Notes under the pieces: model-generated
Database searches by the model: none
What the model was told of the DNA's origin: nothing
The model's input: the letters and a program-made list of their open reading frames with translations, nothing else
Position numbers and translations under genes: made by a program
In this document: positions 7,133 to 15,464 of the stretch, in pieces
Layout of the letters: every line of letters starts with the position of its first letter
Numbering within the stretch: the first letter of the stretch is position 1
Origin: JBCDHN01 sp965224535
GTDB taxonomy: Bacteria > Verrucomicrobiota > Verrucomicrobiia > Verrucomicrobiales > DEV007
Direction: 5' to 3'
NCBI GenBank assembly: GCA_965224535.1
Contig: CBDCZR010000027.1
Span: 62,001-126,000 of the forward strand
Length of the DNA stretch: 64,000 nt

Positions 7133-9303
7133 TCGACGAGAGTCACCGGAGCGACGGCGCCCACAGGCAATCCGTCTCGCGTTGTGTTGGCGCGAAGCTT
7201 CAATTCAAGTTTTGGCGGGAGTTCGACGTTCGGCGCAAGGTCGATTTTGAATTTGGCGCTCGTTTGCTCAGCTGATATCGTTACTTGATTCGCGGAGACG
7301 CCTTCGATACCGGGATCCGCCAATGTGACGATAACCTCGCCGAGTTCGACGCGGCGCTCGATCGCGAGGTCGAGTTCGACAGGAGTTCCGGGCATGCGCG
7401 GCGAAACTTCCGGAGTTGCGGTCAGGGTGAGGAGGTTTGGTTGGCACCCCATCGCCATCGACGTCTTCGGTAAGTGAAAAACGGGATGGGCGACACCGTC
7501 CGGGCCGGTGATTTCGGCGACGCCCATGACGCGGCAGCGATGGGTGGTGCCTTCGACGGCTTGGGCTTGGATGATCAGCGGAACGTGGCCATTGTCCTCG
7601 GCGCCGGCCACGAGCGAACCATCCATCGGAATCACCGTGCCGCGGACGTCAGGCTCGACTGGAACCAGTTGGATTTCGCCACTGAAGCCTTCGTCGCGTT
7701 TTATGGAGACAGGGAAACGAAACGCCGCCAATCGTGGCGCTTCCTGAATTGTCGTCGGGACGACGAGTTCGAAAGGGACCTTCGGACTAACAGACAACCA
7801 GAGATCTTCTGCGGAATCCGCGACGCGGGCAATGGTTTGCTCGTCTTTTTGGAATTTGGCGACGATTTGGAAAACTCCGCCGGTGAATTTGGCGTCAGCA
7901 GCTGCTGTGAGTTCCAACTTGGCGGCGGGTTTGCTCTTCGATGTGTGAACGAGTGGCTCGGCGGTGATTCCGGGCGGTAGGTTTTCGGCGGTGATCTCGA
8001 CGTCTTCGGCGAGGCCGTCTTTGCGGATCACGATAACCGGTATGCTGAGCGTTCCGCCGGGGATGATCGCAAACTCGGTGTCTTTTATGTATAGACCAAC
8101 ATCGGGTTTTGGCGGAGCGACGTGGAATTGATACACAAAACGCGGACCGCCGCGATTGGCCCGCTCACTCAGCTTGATATGATAAGCGCCATCGGCAGGG
8201 AAGGTGAAGAGGAACTGCGCATCGCGTGTTGGCGGCGCGCCGCGGGCAGCTGGCGTGTCGTCGACTTCGCGTAGGACTTTTCCTTCGCTGTCCATGATCG
8301 TGAAAACTGGATCCAATCTGGAGGAAACGGCTTTCAGATTGAGTTTCGCGCCTTTTGTCGCGCGGATCGTGAATACGTCGACGTCGCCGGGTTTCTCAAA
8401 GCGCCCGTGAACCACGTTAGGCGCAAGGATTTCGTTTGCGACTTCGGTGGAGTTGTTCGGCTCGTGTTCGAGCATCGCGGGTAGGTCAACGATCGCCAAA
8501 TCAAGATGATTCGCTGCTTGTGGCGGATGAACGTGGGAGTCCGCGGCCGTGATCAGGTCAGTCGTGAGATTCCAGCCGTATAATGTGAGATGATTGTCGT
8601 GTTCCAGTTGAATCGCGGACGGGAACGCGAAACCCAGATACGGCCCAGTTGTGAGCGTTAGCCGGTAAATATGATCCGCTCCTCCGCTCAGATCGTAGTT
8701 TTGAATTCGGACGCGATAGACTCCATCCGCATCGCAATTGTAAACAAGGAACGGATCGAGACCATTGGTGTCGTTCGCCGAAGCGACGGTTTTGTCATCC
8801 GCGTTGACGATTTCGAGGGAAACATCATTCGGCGAACCCAGCGACGCCGCAGCGACGGCGCAGACGAGTTGTTGATCGGCTTTGAGCGCAACCGTGAACT
8901 CGTCGATGTCGCGCGCGGGATTGAGCCGTCCGTTGATGGTGATCGGAGGGGCGACTTTAGTCGTCTCAAAATCCTCAGTCTCGATGATCTCCGGCAAGGC
9001 GCCGATTAGAAACGAACGCGGCGCCGATGAGCCCTGCACGCTCGAAATGCGGATGTTGCGCGATCCAAGCTTCGCGTCTTCCGCGAGATCGAATGTTAGC
9101 TTGCCTTCCGTGGTCTCTTCCTTTGCTGTGAGGCCTTCGCCGCCGATCCAAACTTTGCATGGCCCCGGCAGGTATTTGCCGTTCAACTCAACTTCCACGC
9201 TCGTTCCGCGTTGCGCGCCCGCAGGATAGATCGAGCCGATCTGCGGCGCGGTTTGCGCTCCTGCGATTGAAACGCACGCTACGAATAAGAGGAGCTGCTT
9301 CAC
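7129..9303 (-). CDS. Secreted protein with IPT/Ig-like and PPC (pre-peptidase C-terminal) domains
   Basis: 724 aa, with a signal peptide (MKQLLLFVACVSIAGAQ). After an IPT/TIG-like stretch (PQIGSIYPAGAQRGTSVEVE) come beta-sandwich repeats of PPC type, each of the pattern 'GRLNPARDIDEFTVALKA', 'GRFEKPGDVDVFTIRATKG', with LEPNNS/HEPNNSTEVANEI linkers. These proteins are standard partners of DUF1553/DUF1501 genes in planctomycetal and verrucomicrobial operons; they probably bind carbohydrate or protein at the cell surface, and no catalytic site is visible. The start overlaps the stop of the upstream DUF1501 gene by four bases, and its stop overlaps the sialidase start, so translational coupling is likely. 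Confidence 0.88.
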   Translation of the reverse strand: MKQLLLFVACVSIAGAQTAPQIGSIYPAGAQRGTSVEVELNGKYLPGPCKVWIGGEGLTAKEETTEGKLTFDLAEDAKLGSRNIRISSVQGSSAPRSFLIGALPEIIETEDFETTKVAPPITINGRLNPARDIDEFTVALKADQQLVCAVAAASLGSPNDVSLEIVNADDKTVASANDTNGLDPFLVYNCDADGVYRVRIQNYDLSGGADHIYRLTLTTGPYLGFAFPSAIQLEHDNHLTLYGWNLTTDLITAADSHVHPPQAANHLDLAIVDLPAMLEHEPNNSTEVANEILAPNVVHGRFEKPGDVDVFTIRATKGAKLNLKAVSSRLDPVFTIMDSEGKVLREVDDTPAARGAPPTRDAQFLFTFPADGAYHIKLSERANRGGPRFVYQFHVAPPKPDVGLYIKDTEFAIIPGGTLSIPVIVIRKDGLAEDVEITAENLPPGITAEPLVHTSKSKPAAKLELTAAADAKFTGGVFQIVAKFQKDEQTIARVADSAEDLWLSVSPKVPFELVVPTTIQEAPRLAAFRFPVSIKRDEGFSGEIQLVPVEPDVRGTVIPMDGSLVAGAEDNGHVPLIIQAQAVEGTTHRCRVMGVAEITGPDGVAHPVFHLPKTSMAMGCQPNLLTLTATPEVSPRMPGTPVELDLAIERRVELGEVIVTLADPGIEGVSANQVTISAEQTSAKFKIDLAPNVELPPKLELKLRANTTRDGLPVGAVAPVTLVE

Positions 9304-10613
9304 ATCAACTCGTGAATCACCTTGCCGCCATCGACGAGCGGTATCGGTCGTCCTAACGTGTCTATCAACATCTGGTCCGGATTGATTCCCATCTTGGTGT
9401 ACAGCGTCGCCGCAAAGTCTTCGACGGTCAGCGGCCGCTCGCTCGGTTCGGCGCCTTTCGCGTCGGTCGCGCCGACGATTTGGCCGTGCGGAACTCCAGC
9501 TCCAGCGGCTACGACCGACATCGCGCTCGGCCAGTGATCGCGACCCGCGTTTTTGTTGATCTTCGGTGTGCGGCCGAATTCGCCTAACGCCAACACCAAG
9601 GTGTCTTCCAGCAAACCGCGGTCGTCGAGATCGCGAATCAATGCGGAGAACGCGGTGTCGAAAATTGGCAGGTAGCGATCCTTCAAATACGGAAAGATCG
9701 TTCCGTGATGATCCCAGCCAGCGTGTTGTACTACTACGTAGGGAACGTTCGCTTCAATCAAGCGCCGCGCCAGCAAACACTGCTGGCCGACCATTGTTCG
9801 TCCATACGCAGCGCGGACGTTTTCCGGCTCGGAACTGAGATCAAACGCCTTCTCCGCTTCCGGCGAAGTAATCAACTCGACAGCCTGCTCATAAAAGTGA
9901 TCGAGCCGGCTCGCGGGATCCGCGGCTGCGGCATCCGTGATGCGTTTGAGGTTGTCGATCTCGCGCCGCAACGATTCGCGATTCCGCGCGCGGTTGTCGC
10001 TCACGCCCCGTGGCAAAGTCACATCGCTCATCCGGAAATCCGGGTTGTTCGGATTATTCGAAATATAGAACGGAGCATACTTCGCGGCGAGGAAGCTCGG
10101 ACCGCCCGAACGCATTGGACCGGGCAATGCAAACTGCACATAAGGCGGGAGGCCATTCTTCACGCCTAGTTCCTTCGCGATCACCGAACCGAAACTCGGA
10201 TGAAAACTCGCTTTCGCGCCACAGGCGATTGGCGTCGGCGTCGGGCGGCCGGTCGTGAGGTAGTGATTGCCGCCGCCATGACCGGGATCGTGGTGCGAGA
10301 TCGAACGGACGATCGTCAACCGATCCATGATCTTCGCGATTTTCGGCACGTGCTCGCTGAATCGAACGCCGGGCACGCTCGTCGGGATCGTGTTGAAAAT
10401 TCCGCGAATTTCCGCAGGAGCGTCTGGCTTAGGGTCGAAAGTTTCGTGATGGCTCGGACCGCCGTCCATCCAGATGAAGATACAGCGCTTGGCTCGGCGT
10501 TCGGCGCCAGCGGCCGCTGCCTGCGATCGAAGCAACTGCGAGAGGCCAAGCCCGCCAAAACCGGCTTGGATAAAGTTACGGCGGGAAATCCCGTCACAAT
10601 AGCGTTTGGTCAT
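9300..10613 (-). CDS. DUF1501 protein (Tat-exported), copy 2
   Basis: 437 aa from the ATG at 10613, which I prefer to 10667 because it puts the twin-arginine motif GISRRNFIQAGFGGLGLSQ at the N-terminus and lies four bases after the stop of the upstream DUF1553 gene. Motifs are IFIWMDGGPSHHETFDPKP, RSISHHDPGHGGGNHYLTTG, DTLVLALGEFGRTPKINKN and GRDHWPSAMSVVAAGAGVP. The alkaline-phosphatase-like metal site residues look intact. It is a classic DUF1553-DUF1501 pair; the function is unknown but often co-occurs with sulfatases and polysaccharide degradation genes. Confidence 0.92.
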   Translation of the reverse strand: MTKRYCDGISRRNFIQAGFGGLGLSQLLRSQAAAAGAERRAKRCIFIWMDGGPSHHETFDPKPDAPAEIRGIFNTIPTSVPGVRFSEHVPKIAKIMDRLTIVRSISHHDPGHGGGNHYLTTGRPTPTPIACGAKASFHPSFGSVIAKELGVKNGLPPYVQFALPGPMRSGGPSFLAAKYAPFYISNNPNNPDFRMSDVTLPRGVSDNRARNRESLRREIDNLKRITDAAAADPASRLDHFYEQAVELITSPEAEKAFDLSSEPENVRAAYGRTMVGQQCLLARRLIEANVPYVVVQHAGWDHHGTIFPYLKDRYLPIFDTAFSALIRDLDDRGLLEDTLVLALGEFGRTPKINKNAGRDHWPSAMSVVAAGAGVPHGQIVGATDAKGAEPSERPLTVEDFAATLYTKMGINPDQMLIDTLGRPIPLVDGGKVIHELM

Positions 10614-10617
10614 AGCT

Positions 10618-13053
10618 TCAGTGATTGAAAACAAATTCAGCGGTGTTGAGCAAGGCCCAAAGCACATCTTCTGCGGCGGTGCGGCGCGTCGAATCCGGAG
10701 AATCGAACAGCGCGCGTGAGGCGGCCAATTCCTGCTCGTTAGGATAACGGCTCAGCGCCCCGAGATAAAGCTCTCTTATGATATCTTCCGGCGACGCGTC
10801 GCTCTTTGCCAAGCGCGCCGCGCGGCCGGCTGGAGATTGGATTTTGTCGTTCACCAGGGGCGCGTTCATGAGGTGAAGCACGTGGCCCAATCCGCTTTCA
10901 TCCGAGCGTTCGCATTCGCAGACCGATTTGCGTTCGGGACGGCCGAAGACGTTGAGAAATGCGCTCGGAAGCCGGTTGTTCCACAGTTGCACGGCGCGCG
11001 AACCAGTCGGCATTCCTTCAAATTCCTCCGGCGCTTCGGTCACGTCGCTGATCGCGTCGAGCAGCACCTCTGCAGTGAGCCGTTTGCGATAAGCGCGCGA
11101 ATAATTCGAAGTATCGCGGACGTTGAATTGATTGGGAACGGAACTCAGGCCGTAAGCCTTAGAAGCGGTGATGGTTCGGATGAGATATTTGATGTCGAAA
11201 CCGTTCTCCACAAAATCATCAGCGAGCGCCTGCAACAACTCCTCGATGCTAGCCGGATTGGTTACCCTCATATCGTCGATTGGCTCGACCAACCCGCGCC
11301 CCATGAAGTCGGCCCAGATCCGATTGACCATCGTCCGCGCGACAAAACGATTGTCCGTGCTCGTCATCCAATCGGCGAATGGAACACGGCGATCGAGGCC
11401 GTCGACTAACTCGATGGGCTCGGCGTCCAGCGCGCAGGGAGCGACGATCTCCCCAGTTCGCGGATGTTTCACATCGACTCGCCCGCCTGCGTAAATCAAC
11501 TCCGCGCCGCTTGGCTCCTTCTTTCTCGCAACGCGCGAGAACACCGCCGACAGACCGTAAAAGTCGTCCTGGCCCCACTTTTCGTAAGGATGTTGATGGC
11601 ACTGCGCGCATTCGAGCCGCACGCCGAGGAAGACTTGGCTAACAGCAATCGTGAGGTCGTCCGGTTTTGTGAAAGCCCTGTAAAAATTCGCGGCGCGGTT
11701 TTCGAAATTGTCGCCCTGCGCGGTGATCAGTTGCCGAACAAATTGGTCATACGGAAGGTTCTCGCGATACGTATCGCGGAGCCAGGCGTCGAAGAGAAAC
11801 GCCTGCTTCGCGCCGATGTCCTCCGCATTGATTTTGAGCAAATCAGCCCATTTCAACGCCCGGAAATCGGCGTATTCGTCGCGTTCGAGTAAGGCGGAAA
11901 TAAGCTCGTTTCGTTTATCGGGCGAAGCGCCTTCAATAAACCGCTTGGCTTCATCGACAGCCGGCAAGCGGCCGATGCAATCCAGAAATGCGCGCCGGAC
12001 AAACGTCGCATCGTCGCAAGGCGGCGAAGGTGCGAGATTGAGGTCCGCCCACTTCTCGGCGAGCAACCGGTCGATGTAATGGCCGCGGTTCCACGACGCA
12101 AGCTGGGCGGAATCGCCGCCGCCGTCGTTCAGAGGGATCGTGACCCGAAACGTGGCCACGCGCCCCATGAAATTCGCCATCACCGCGACTTCGCCACCGA
12201 GATCAGCGGCGGAAAAAACACCGTGCTCGTCCACCGCGCCAAGCGCTTCGATGTTGGTGGTATAACTCGAAAGATGCGTCACGTCCTTGCGCGACCCATC
12301 GGAATAAGCCGCGGTAACGATGACCTGTTGCGTCGCATGCGGCGTAAGGACGCGGGCCGACGGTGTGGTTTCGATGCCTGTCAGGGTGACCTCATCGCGT
12401 TCGCTGTCTAATGGCGCTCCTGCCTCAATCCAGCGGCGCAGCGTTTCGTACTGCGCGGAATCTCGCTCCAATCTCGGACCGCCGCCGTGAGCCATATCGC
12501 CCGTCGCTTTCATCAGCAGCAGCGACTGATCTGGCGCCGCCGGAATAACACGCCGACCCCGAGCCTGCATCACGAGCGCCTCATGGTCGTATTCTGGATC
12601 GAACCCAAACAGCGAAAGCCGAAATCCGTTTCTTCCTGCTTGCTTGCCGTGACAACCGCCGCTGTTGCAATGCTCACGCGTCAGAAGCGGGATCACATCG
12701 TGACGAAAACTGATCGGCAGCTGCTGTCCGCTATTGCTGACGACCACTCGCGCCGTCGCGCTCGCTTCGTCCGTCGAGATTCGAATCGTTGCAACTCCAT
12801 CCGCGATCGGCCAGACCACGCCGAGTTCGTCCACTTTCGCGATCTCTGGATTCGAGGACACAAATTTCGCCGAGCGGGTCGAATCCACTTCCGTTGTGCC
12901 GTCGACACGCGTCACCAGCAGATGTTGGCGTGCGCCCGAGCCTTGTAGGGTGCTTTCCGTCGGCTCAACACGTAGCTCCGCCGAATGAGCGAGGCTGAAA
13001 CCGAGACAAAACAGGATGGAGGTAGCGCGAAGCATTTGGATTGCATTTACCAC
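10618..13053 (-). CDS. DUF1549/DUF1553 protein with Ig-like (BIG2) and cytochrome-type N-terminus
   Basis: 811 aa and exported (signal ATSILFCLGFSLAHS). The order is: an Ig-like BIG2 domain (about residues 25-110, ending in VATIRISTDEASATARVVVS); a planctomycete-cytochrome-like module with CNSGGCHGK instead of a clean CxxCH; a second BIG2 stretch (ARVLTPHATQQVIVTAAYSDG); DUF1549 (YIDRLLAEKWADLNLAPSP, RAFLDCIGRLP) with a true CxxCH in LECAQCHQHPYEKW; and C-terminal DUF1553 (DNRFVARTMVNRIWADFMG, RPERKSVCECERSDESGLG). It is probably a periplasmic haem-type protein. First gene of the minus operon and divergent from the GH32-like gene; the ATG at 13035 is an alternative start. Confidence 0.9.
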   Translation of the reverse strand: MVNAIQMLRATSILFCLGFSLAHSAELRVEPTESTLQGSGARQHLLVTRVDGTTEVDSTRSAKFVSSNPEIAKVDELGVVWPIADGVATIRISTDEASATARVVVSNSGQQLPISFRHDVIPLLTREHCNSGGCHGKQAGRNGFRLSLFGFDPEYDHEALVMQARGRRVIPAAPDQSLLLMKATGDMAHGGGPRLERDSAQYETLRRWIEAGAPLDSERDEVTLTGIETTPSARVLTPHATQQVIVTAAYSDGSRKDVTHLSSYTTNIEALGAVDEHGVFSAADLGGEVAVMANFMGRVATFRVTIPLNDGGGDSAQLASWNRGHYIDRLLAEKWADLNLAPSPPCDDATFVRRAFLDCIGRLPAVDEAKRFIEGASPDKRNELISALLERDEYADFRALKWADLLKINAEDIGAKQAFLFDAWLRDTYRENLPYDQFVRQLITAQGDNFENRAANFYRAFTKPDDLTIAVSQVFLGVRLECAQCHQHPYEKWGQDDFYGLSAVFSRVARKKEPSGAELIYAGGRVDVKHPRTGEIVAPCALDAEPIELVDGLDRRVPFADWMTSTDNRFVARTMVNRIWADFMGRGLVEPIDDMRVTNPASIEELLQALADDFVENGFDIKYLIRTITASKAYGLSSVPNQFNVRDTSNYSRAYRKRLTAEVLLDAISDVTEAPEEFEGMPTGSRAVQLWNNRLPSAFLNVFGRPERKSVCECERSDESGLGHVLHLMNAPLVNDKIQSPAGRAARLAKSDASPEDIIRELYLGALSRYPNEQELAASRALFDSPDSTRRTAAEDVLWALLNTAEFVFNH

Positions 13054-13126
13054 GGAGAAATTGGGGTTCGGCTGTCACTCCGCACTTCGAACTTCCGCGA
13101 GCCGTCGATGCGGGCATACTGCAAGC

Positions 13127-14521
13127 ATGCAAACTCTAGTTCTGCGGCTGATTCTGATCGCGTCCGGCGTGGCTTATGCCGATGAGGCCAATCTCGTCGA
13201 AGTTGGGAACGAAGCGCAGGTCTTCGTCGACGATCATGTGATTGAATCGCTGACTGACTCGACCCGCGCGGTAGTTCCGTTCACGAAACACCCGGCGAAT
13301 CCCGTGCTGAAGCCGGAGCAGCCGTGGGAAGGCGAGCACGTCCTGCCGGTGTCCGCGATGTACGATTCCGAGCACGAGCGTTACCGACTGTGGTATCGGC
13401 CGGACGGCGCGAAGTTCCAGCTCGCGTATGCTGAATCGCCGGACGGCGTCGCGTGGGAAACAAGGCGGCTCGACCTCAAAGCGGGCTCCGCTTGGAACGG
13501 CGTGCTCGACGATGATCGCGAAACCGATCCGGCGCGCCGGTTCAAGCTGCTCTCGTGGGGCCCGGCATCGCGCGGCAATGGCTTGTATCTTTACGTTTCG
13601 CCTGACGGATTGAACTGGACCGCGCATTCAGAAGAACCCCTGCTCGAAGACCTCGCCGATGTCCACACGCTGATGGGCTGGGACCCGAGCATTGAGCGCT
13701 ACGTCGCTTTCGTGCGTCCTCACAAACCGGTTCGAACGATCGCGCGGACCACCAGTCCGGACATGATCCATTGGTCGGAGCCCGAAACCGTGCTTGAGCC
13801 GGACGCCGACGATCCGCCGGGCACGCATCTCTACGGCATGTCGGTTCTTCGCGACCGCGGCGTCTATTTCGGACTGCTCTGGGTTTATCACCCGAATCAA
13901 CTCATGGTCGACGTGCAGCTGGCCTTCAGCCGGGATGGAGTCGATTGGCGCCGCGCTGGCCGGCGGCATCCCATCCTCTCCTATGGCCTACCCGATCAGT
14001 TCGACTCGCACATTCTCATGGCGCTTCAGCCGGTGATGGTTGGCGATGAATTGAAGATCTACTACCTCGCCAAAGATCGCCCGCATCCCATCGTCTATGC
14101 CAGCGAAGTTCAGCCGACTCCGCCGGATCCCGTCCCACCGAAAAGCGAGCAAACGTGGCTCAAAGGCCGGAAATCGTGCGTTGGCCTCGCAACCACGCGA
14201 CGCGACCGTTTTGTTGCGATCCAGGCGCCCGCGAGCGGCGGCGAAATCCTGACGAAGCCATTTCGACTCGAAGGGAGCGAGCTGCATCTCAACGCCGACG
14301 CGAGCAGAGGCGATCTTCGCGTTGAGCTGTGTGATGAGAATGGCAACCCGATCCCAAAATTCGCGATGAACGACGCAGACGCGATCCGAGGCGATTTGAC
14401 GGAGCACGTCGTCAGCTGGCGCGGCGTCAGCGATTTCAGCAAGCATGAAGGAAGGGTCGTGCAGTTGCGGATCAAGATTCGCAACGCGCGGCTTTTTTCG
14501 TTTCGAGTGGCGAGCGAGTAG
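13127..14521 (+). CDS. GH32/GH43-like five-bladed propeller protein, secreted
   Basis: 464 aa. It starts at the ATG at 13127, where a signal peptide begins (MQTLVLRLILIASGVAYA); the longer frame only adds noise from the divergent promoter. Then EAQVFVDDHVIESLTD and PFTKHPANPVL, followed by repeated propeller strands (YRLWYRPDG, LAYAESPDGVAWE, SPDMIHWSEPE, AFSRDGVDWRR), and a jelly-roll C-terminus (GELHLNADASRGDLRVEL-like). This layout is common in Planctomycetes and Verrucomicrobia for glycosidase-like proteins of undetermined substrate. The 73-91 bases between it and the minus operon must hold both promoters, but I see no convincing -35/-10 pair. Confidence 0.85.
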   Translation: MQTLVLRLILIASGVAYADEANLVEVGNEAQVFVDDHVIESLTDSTRAVVPFTKHPANPVLKPEQPWEGEHVLPVSAMYDSEHERYRLWYRPDGAKFQLAYAESPDGVAWETRRLDLKAGSAWNGVLDDDRETDPARRFKLLSWGPASRGNGLYLYVSPDGLNWTAHSEEPLLEDLADVHTLMGWDPSIERYVAFVRPHKPVRTIARTTSPDMIHWSEPETVLEPDADDPPGTHLYGMSVLRDRGVYFGLLWVYHPNQLMVDVQLAFSRDGVDWRRAGRRHPILSYGLPDQFDSHILMALQPVMVGDELKIYYLAKDRPHPIVYASEVQPTPPDPVPPKSEQTWLKGRKSCVGLATTRRDRFVAIQAPASGGEILTKPFRLEGSELHLNADASRGDLRVELCDENGNPIPKFAMNDADAIRGDLTEHVVSWRGVSDFSKHEGRVVQLRIKIRNARLFSFRVASE

Positions 14522-14614
14522 CTACCGCATCTTTTCGAGAGGAATCCGCAGCCAGTAGAGTCCGGGCCCGCCGATCGCGCGTCCGGGGTTCTAGAACTCG
14601 AAGGCAGGAGCGAT

Positions 14615-15421
14615 TCACTTCCGTTCGCGGATGAGTTTGGCGAGGTACTTGGCGGTTTCGTCGGCGATGACGTTGTAGCCGGCGAGATTCGGATGCCGGT
14701 CGCCGTACCAGCCGGGGAGATGACCGAGGATCCCGTCAAGTTCGTTGGCCATGACTACGACTCTTCCGCCGTCGATAAATGCCTTCACCAATTCCTGATA
14801 TTTCTCAGGAACCTTCGCCACCGGAAAACGGCGGTAGTTGAGCATGTTAGGCCCCTTCTCCAACTCGGCGGCGTAGCGCGGATAGATGTCGAAAACCTTG
14901 AGCTTTTCCTTTTCGGCGACCTGCCGCACAAGCCCATTGATCACTGCACTTCCCTCCTCATCGACGTAGGGAATCACCGTCATCGGGATCAGCAATGCGT
15001 CGGGATGATCCTCGCGAAGCATCCCGATCAATTCGTGGAACGAGGCGGGGAAATCCTCGGGAAAGTTTTTGAGCTTAGCTCGGTCGTTCAATCCATAGCG
15101 AATGAAAACGTAGTCGATTCCCGGCAGATTCTTCGCATCCCGATCGTAGCGCCCGGAATCGATCAATCGCCGGATCGTTTCTCCGCTAACGCCCGAATTG
15201 ATCGCATGTGTCGGCGGCAGGTCGCCCTCCGCCGCCAGCAATTGCTCGATGACGCGCTCGAGATGCGGCCCGTCCGGTTTGATGCGCCGAGGAACGCTGC
15301 CTTCGGTCGTGCTGTCGCCAAGCAGGAGGATCTGGATTTTGCCGTCTTGTTCTCCAGAGGCGCTTGGAACGCACAACGGCATCCAAATCGCGATGGCCAT
15401 TAGAATTGTAGGCGGATTCAT
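14615..15421 (-). CDS. SGNH/GDSL-family hydrolase, secreted
   Basis: 268 aa with a signal peptide (residues 1-23, ending PSASG). The SGNH blocks are visible: ILLLGDSTTEG (nucleophile Ser37), NSGVSGETIRR (Gly block), FIRYGLNDRAK (Asn block) and YGDRHPNLAGYNVIADET (Asp-x-x-His-like block V). Family members are esterases or lipases, including carbohydrate esterases that deacetylate polysaccharides, which fits the neighbourhood. It is divergent from the PQQ dehydrogenase with 43 bases between start codons. Confidence 0.9.
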   Translation of the reverse strand: MNPPTILMAIAIWMPLCVPSASGEQDGKIQILLLGDSTTEGSVPRRIKPDGPHLERVIEQLLAAEGDLPPTHAINSGVSGETIRRLIDSGRYDRDAKNLPGIDYVFIRYGLNDRAKLKNFPEDFPASFHELIGMLREDHPDALLIPMTVIPYVDEEGSAVINGLVRQVAEKEKLKVFDIYPRYAAELEKGPNMLNYRRFPVAKVPEKYQELVKAFIDGGRVVVMANELDGILGHLPGWYGDRHPNLAGYNVIADETAKYLAKLIRERK

Positions 15422-15464
15422 GGTGGCAACTCACCCGAACCCGACTAATTTGGCAAGCTCTTCG

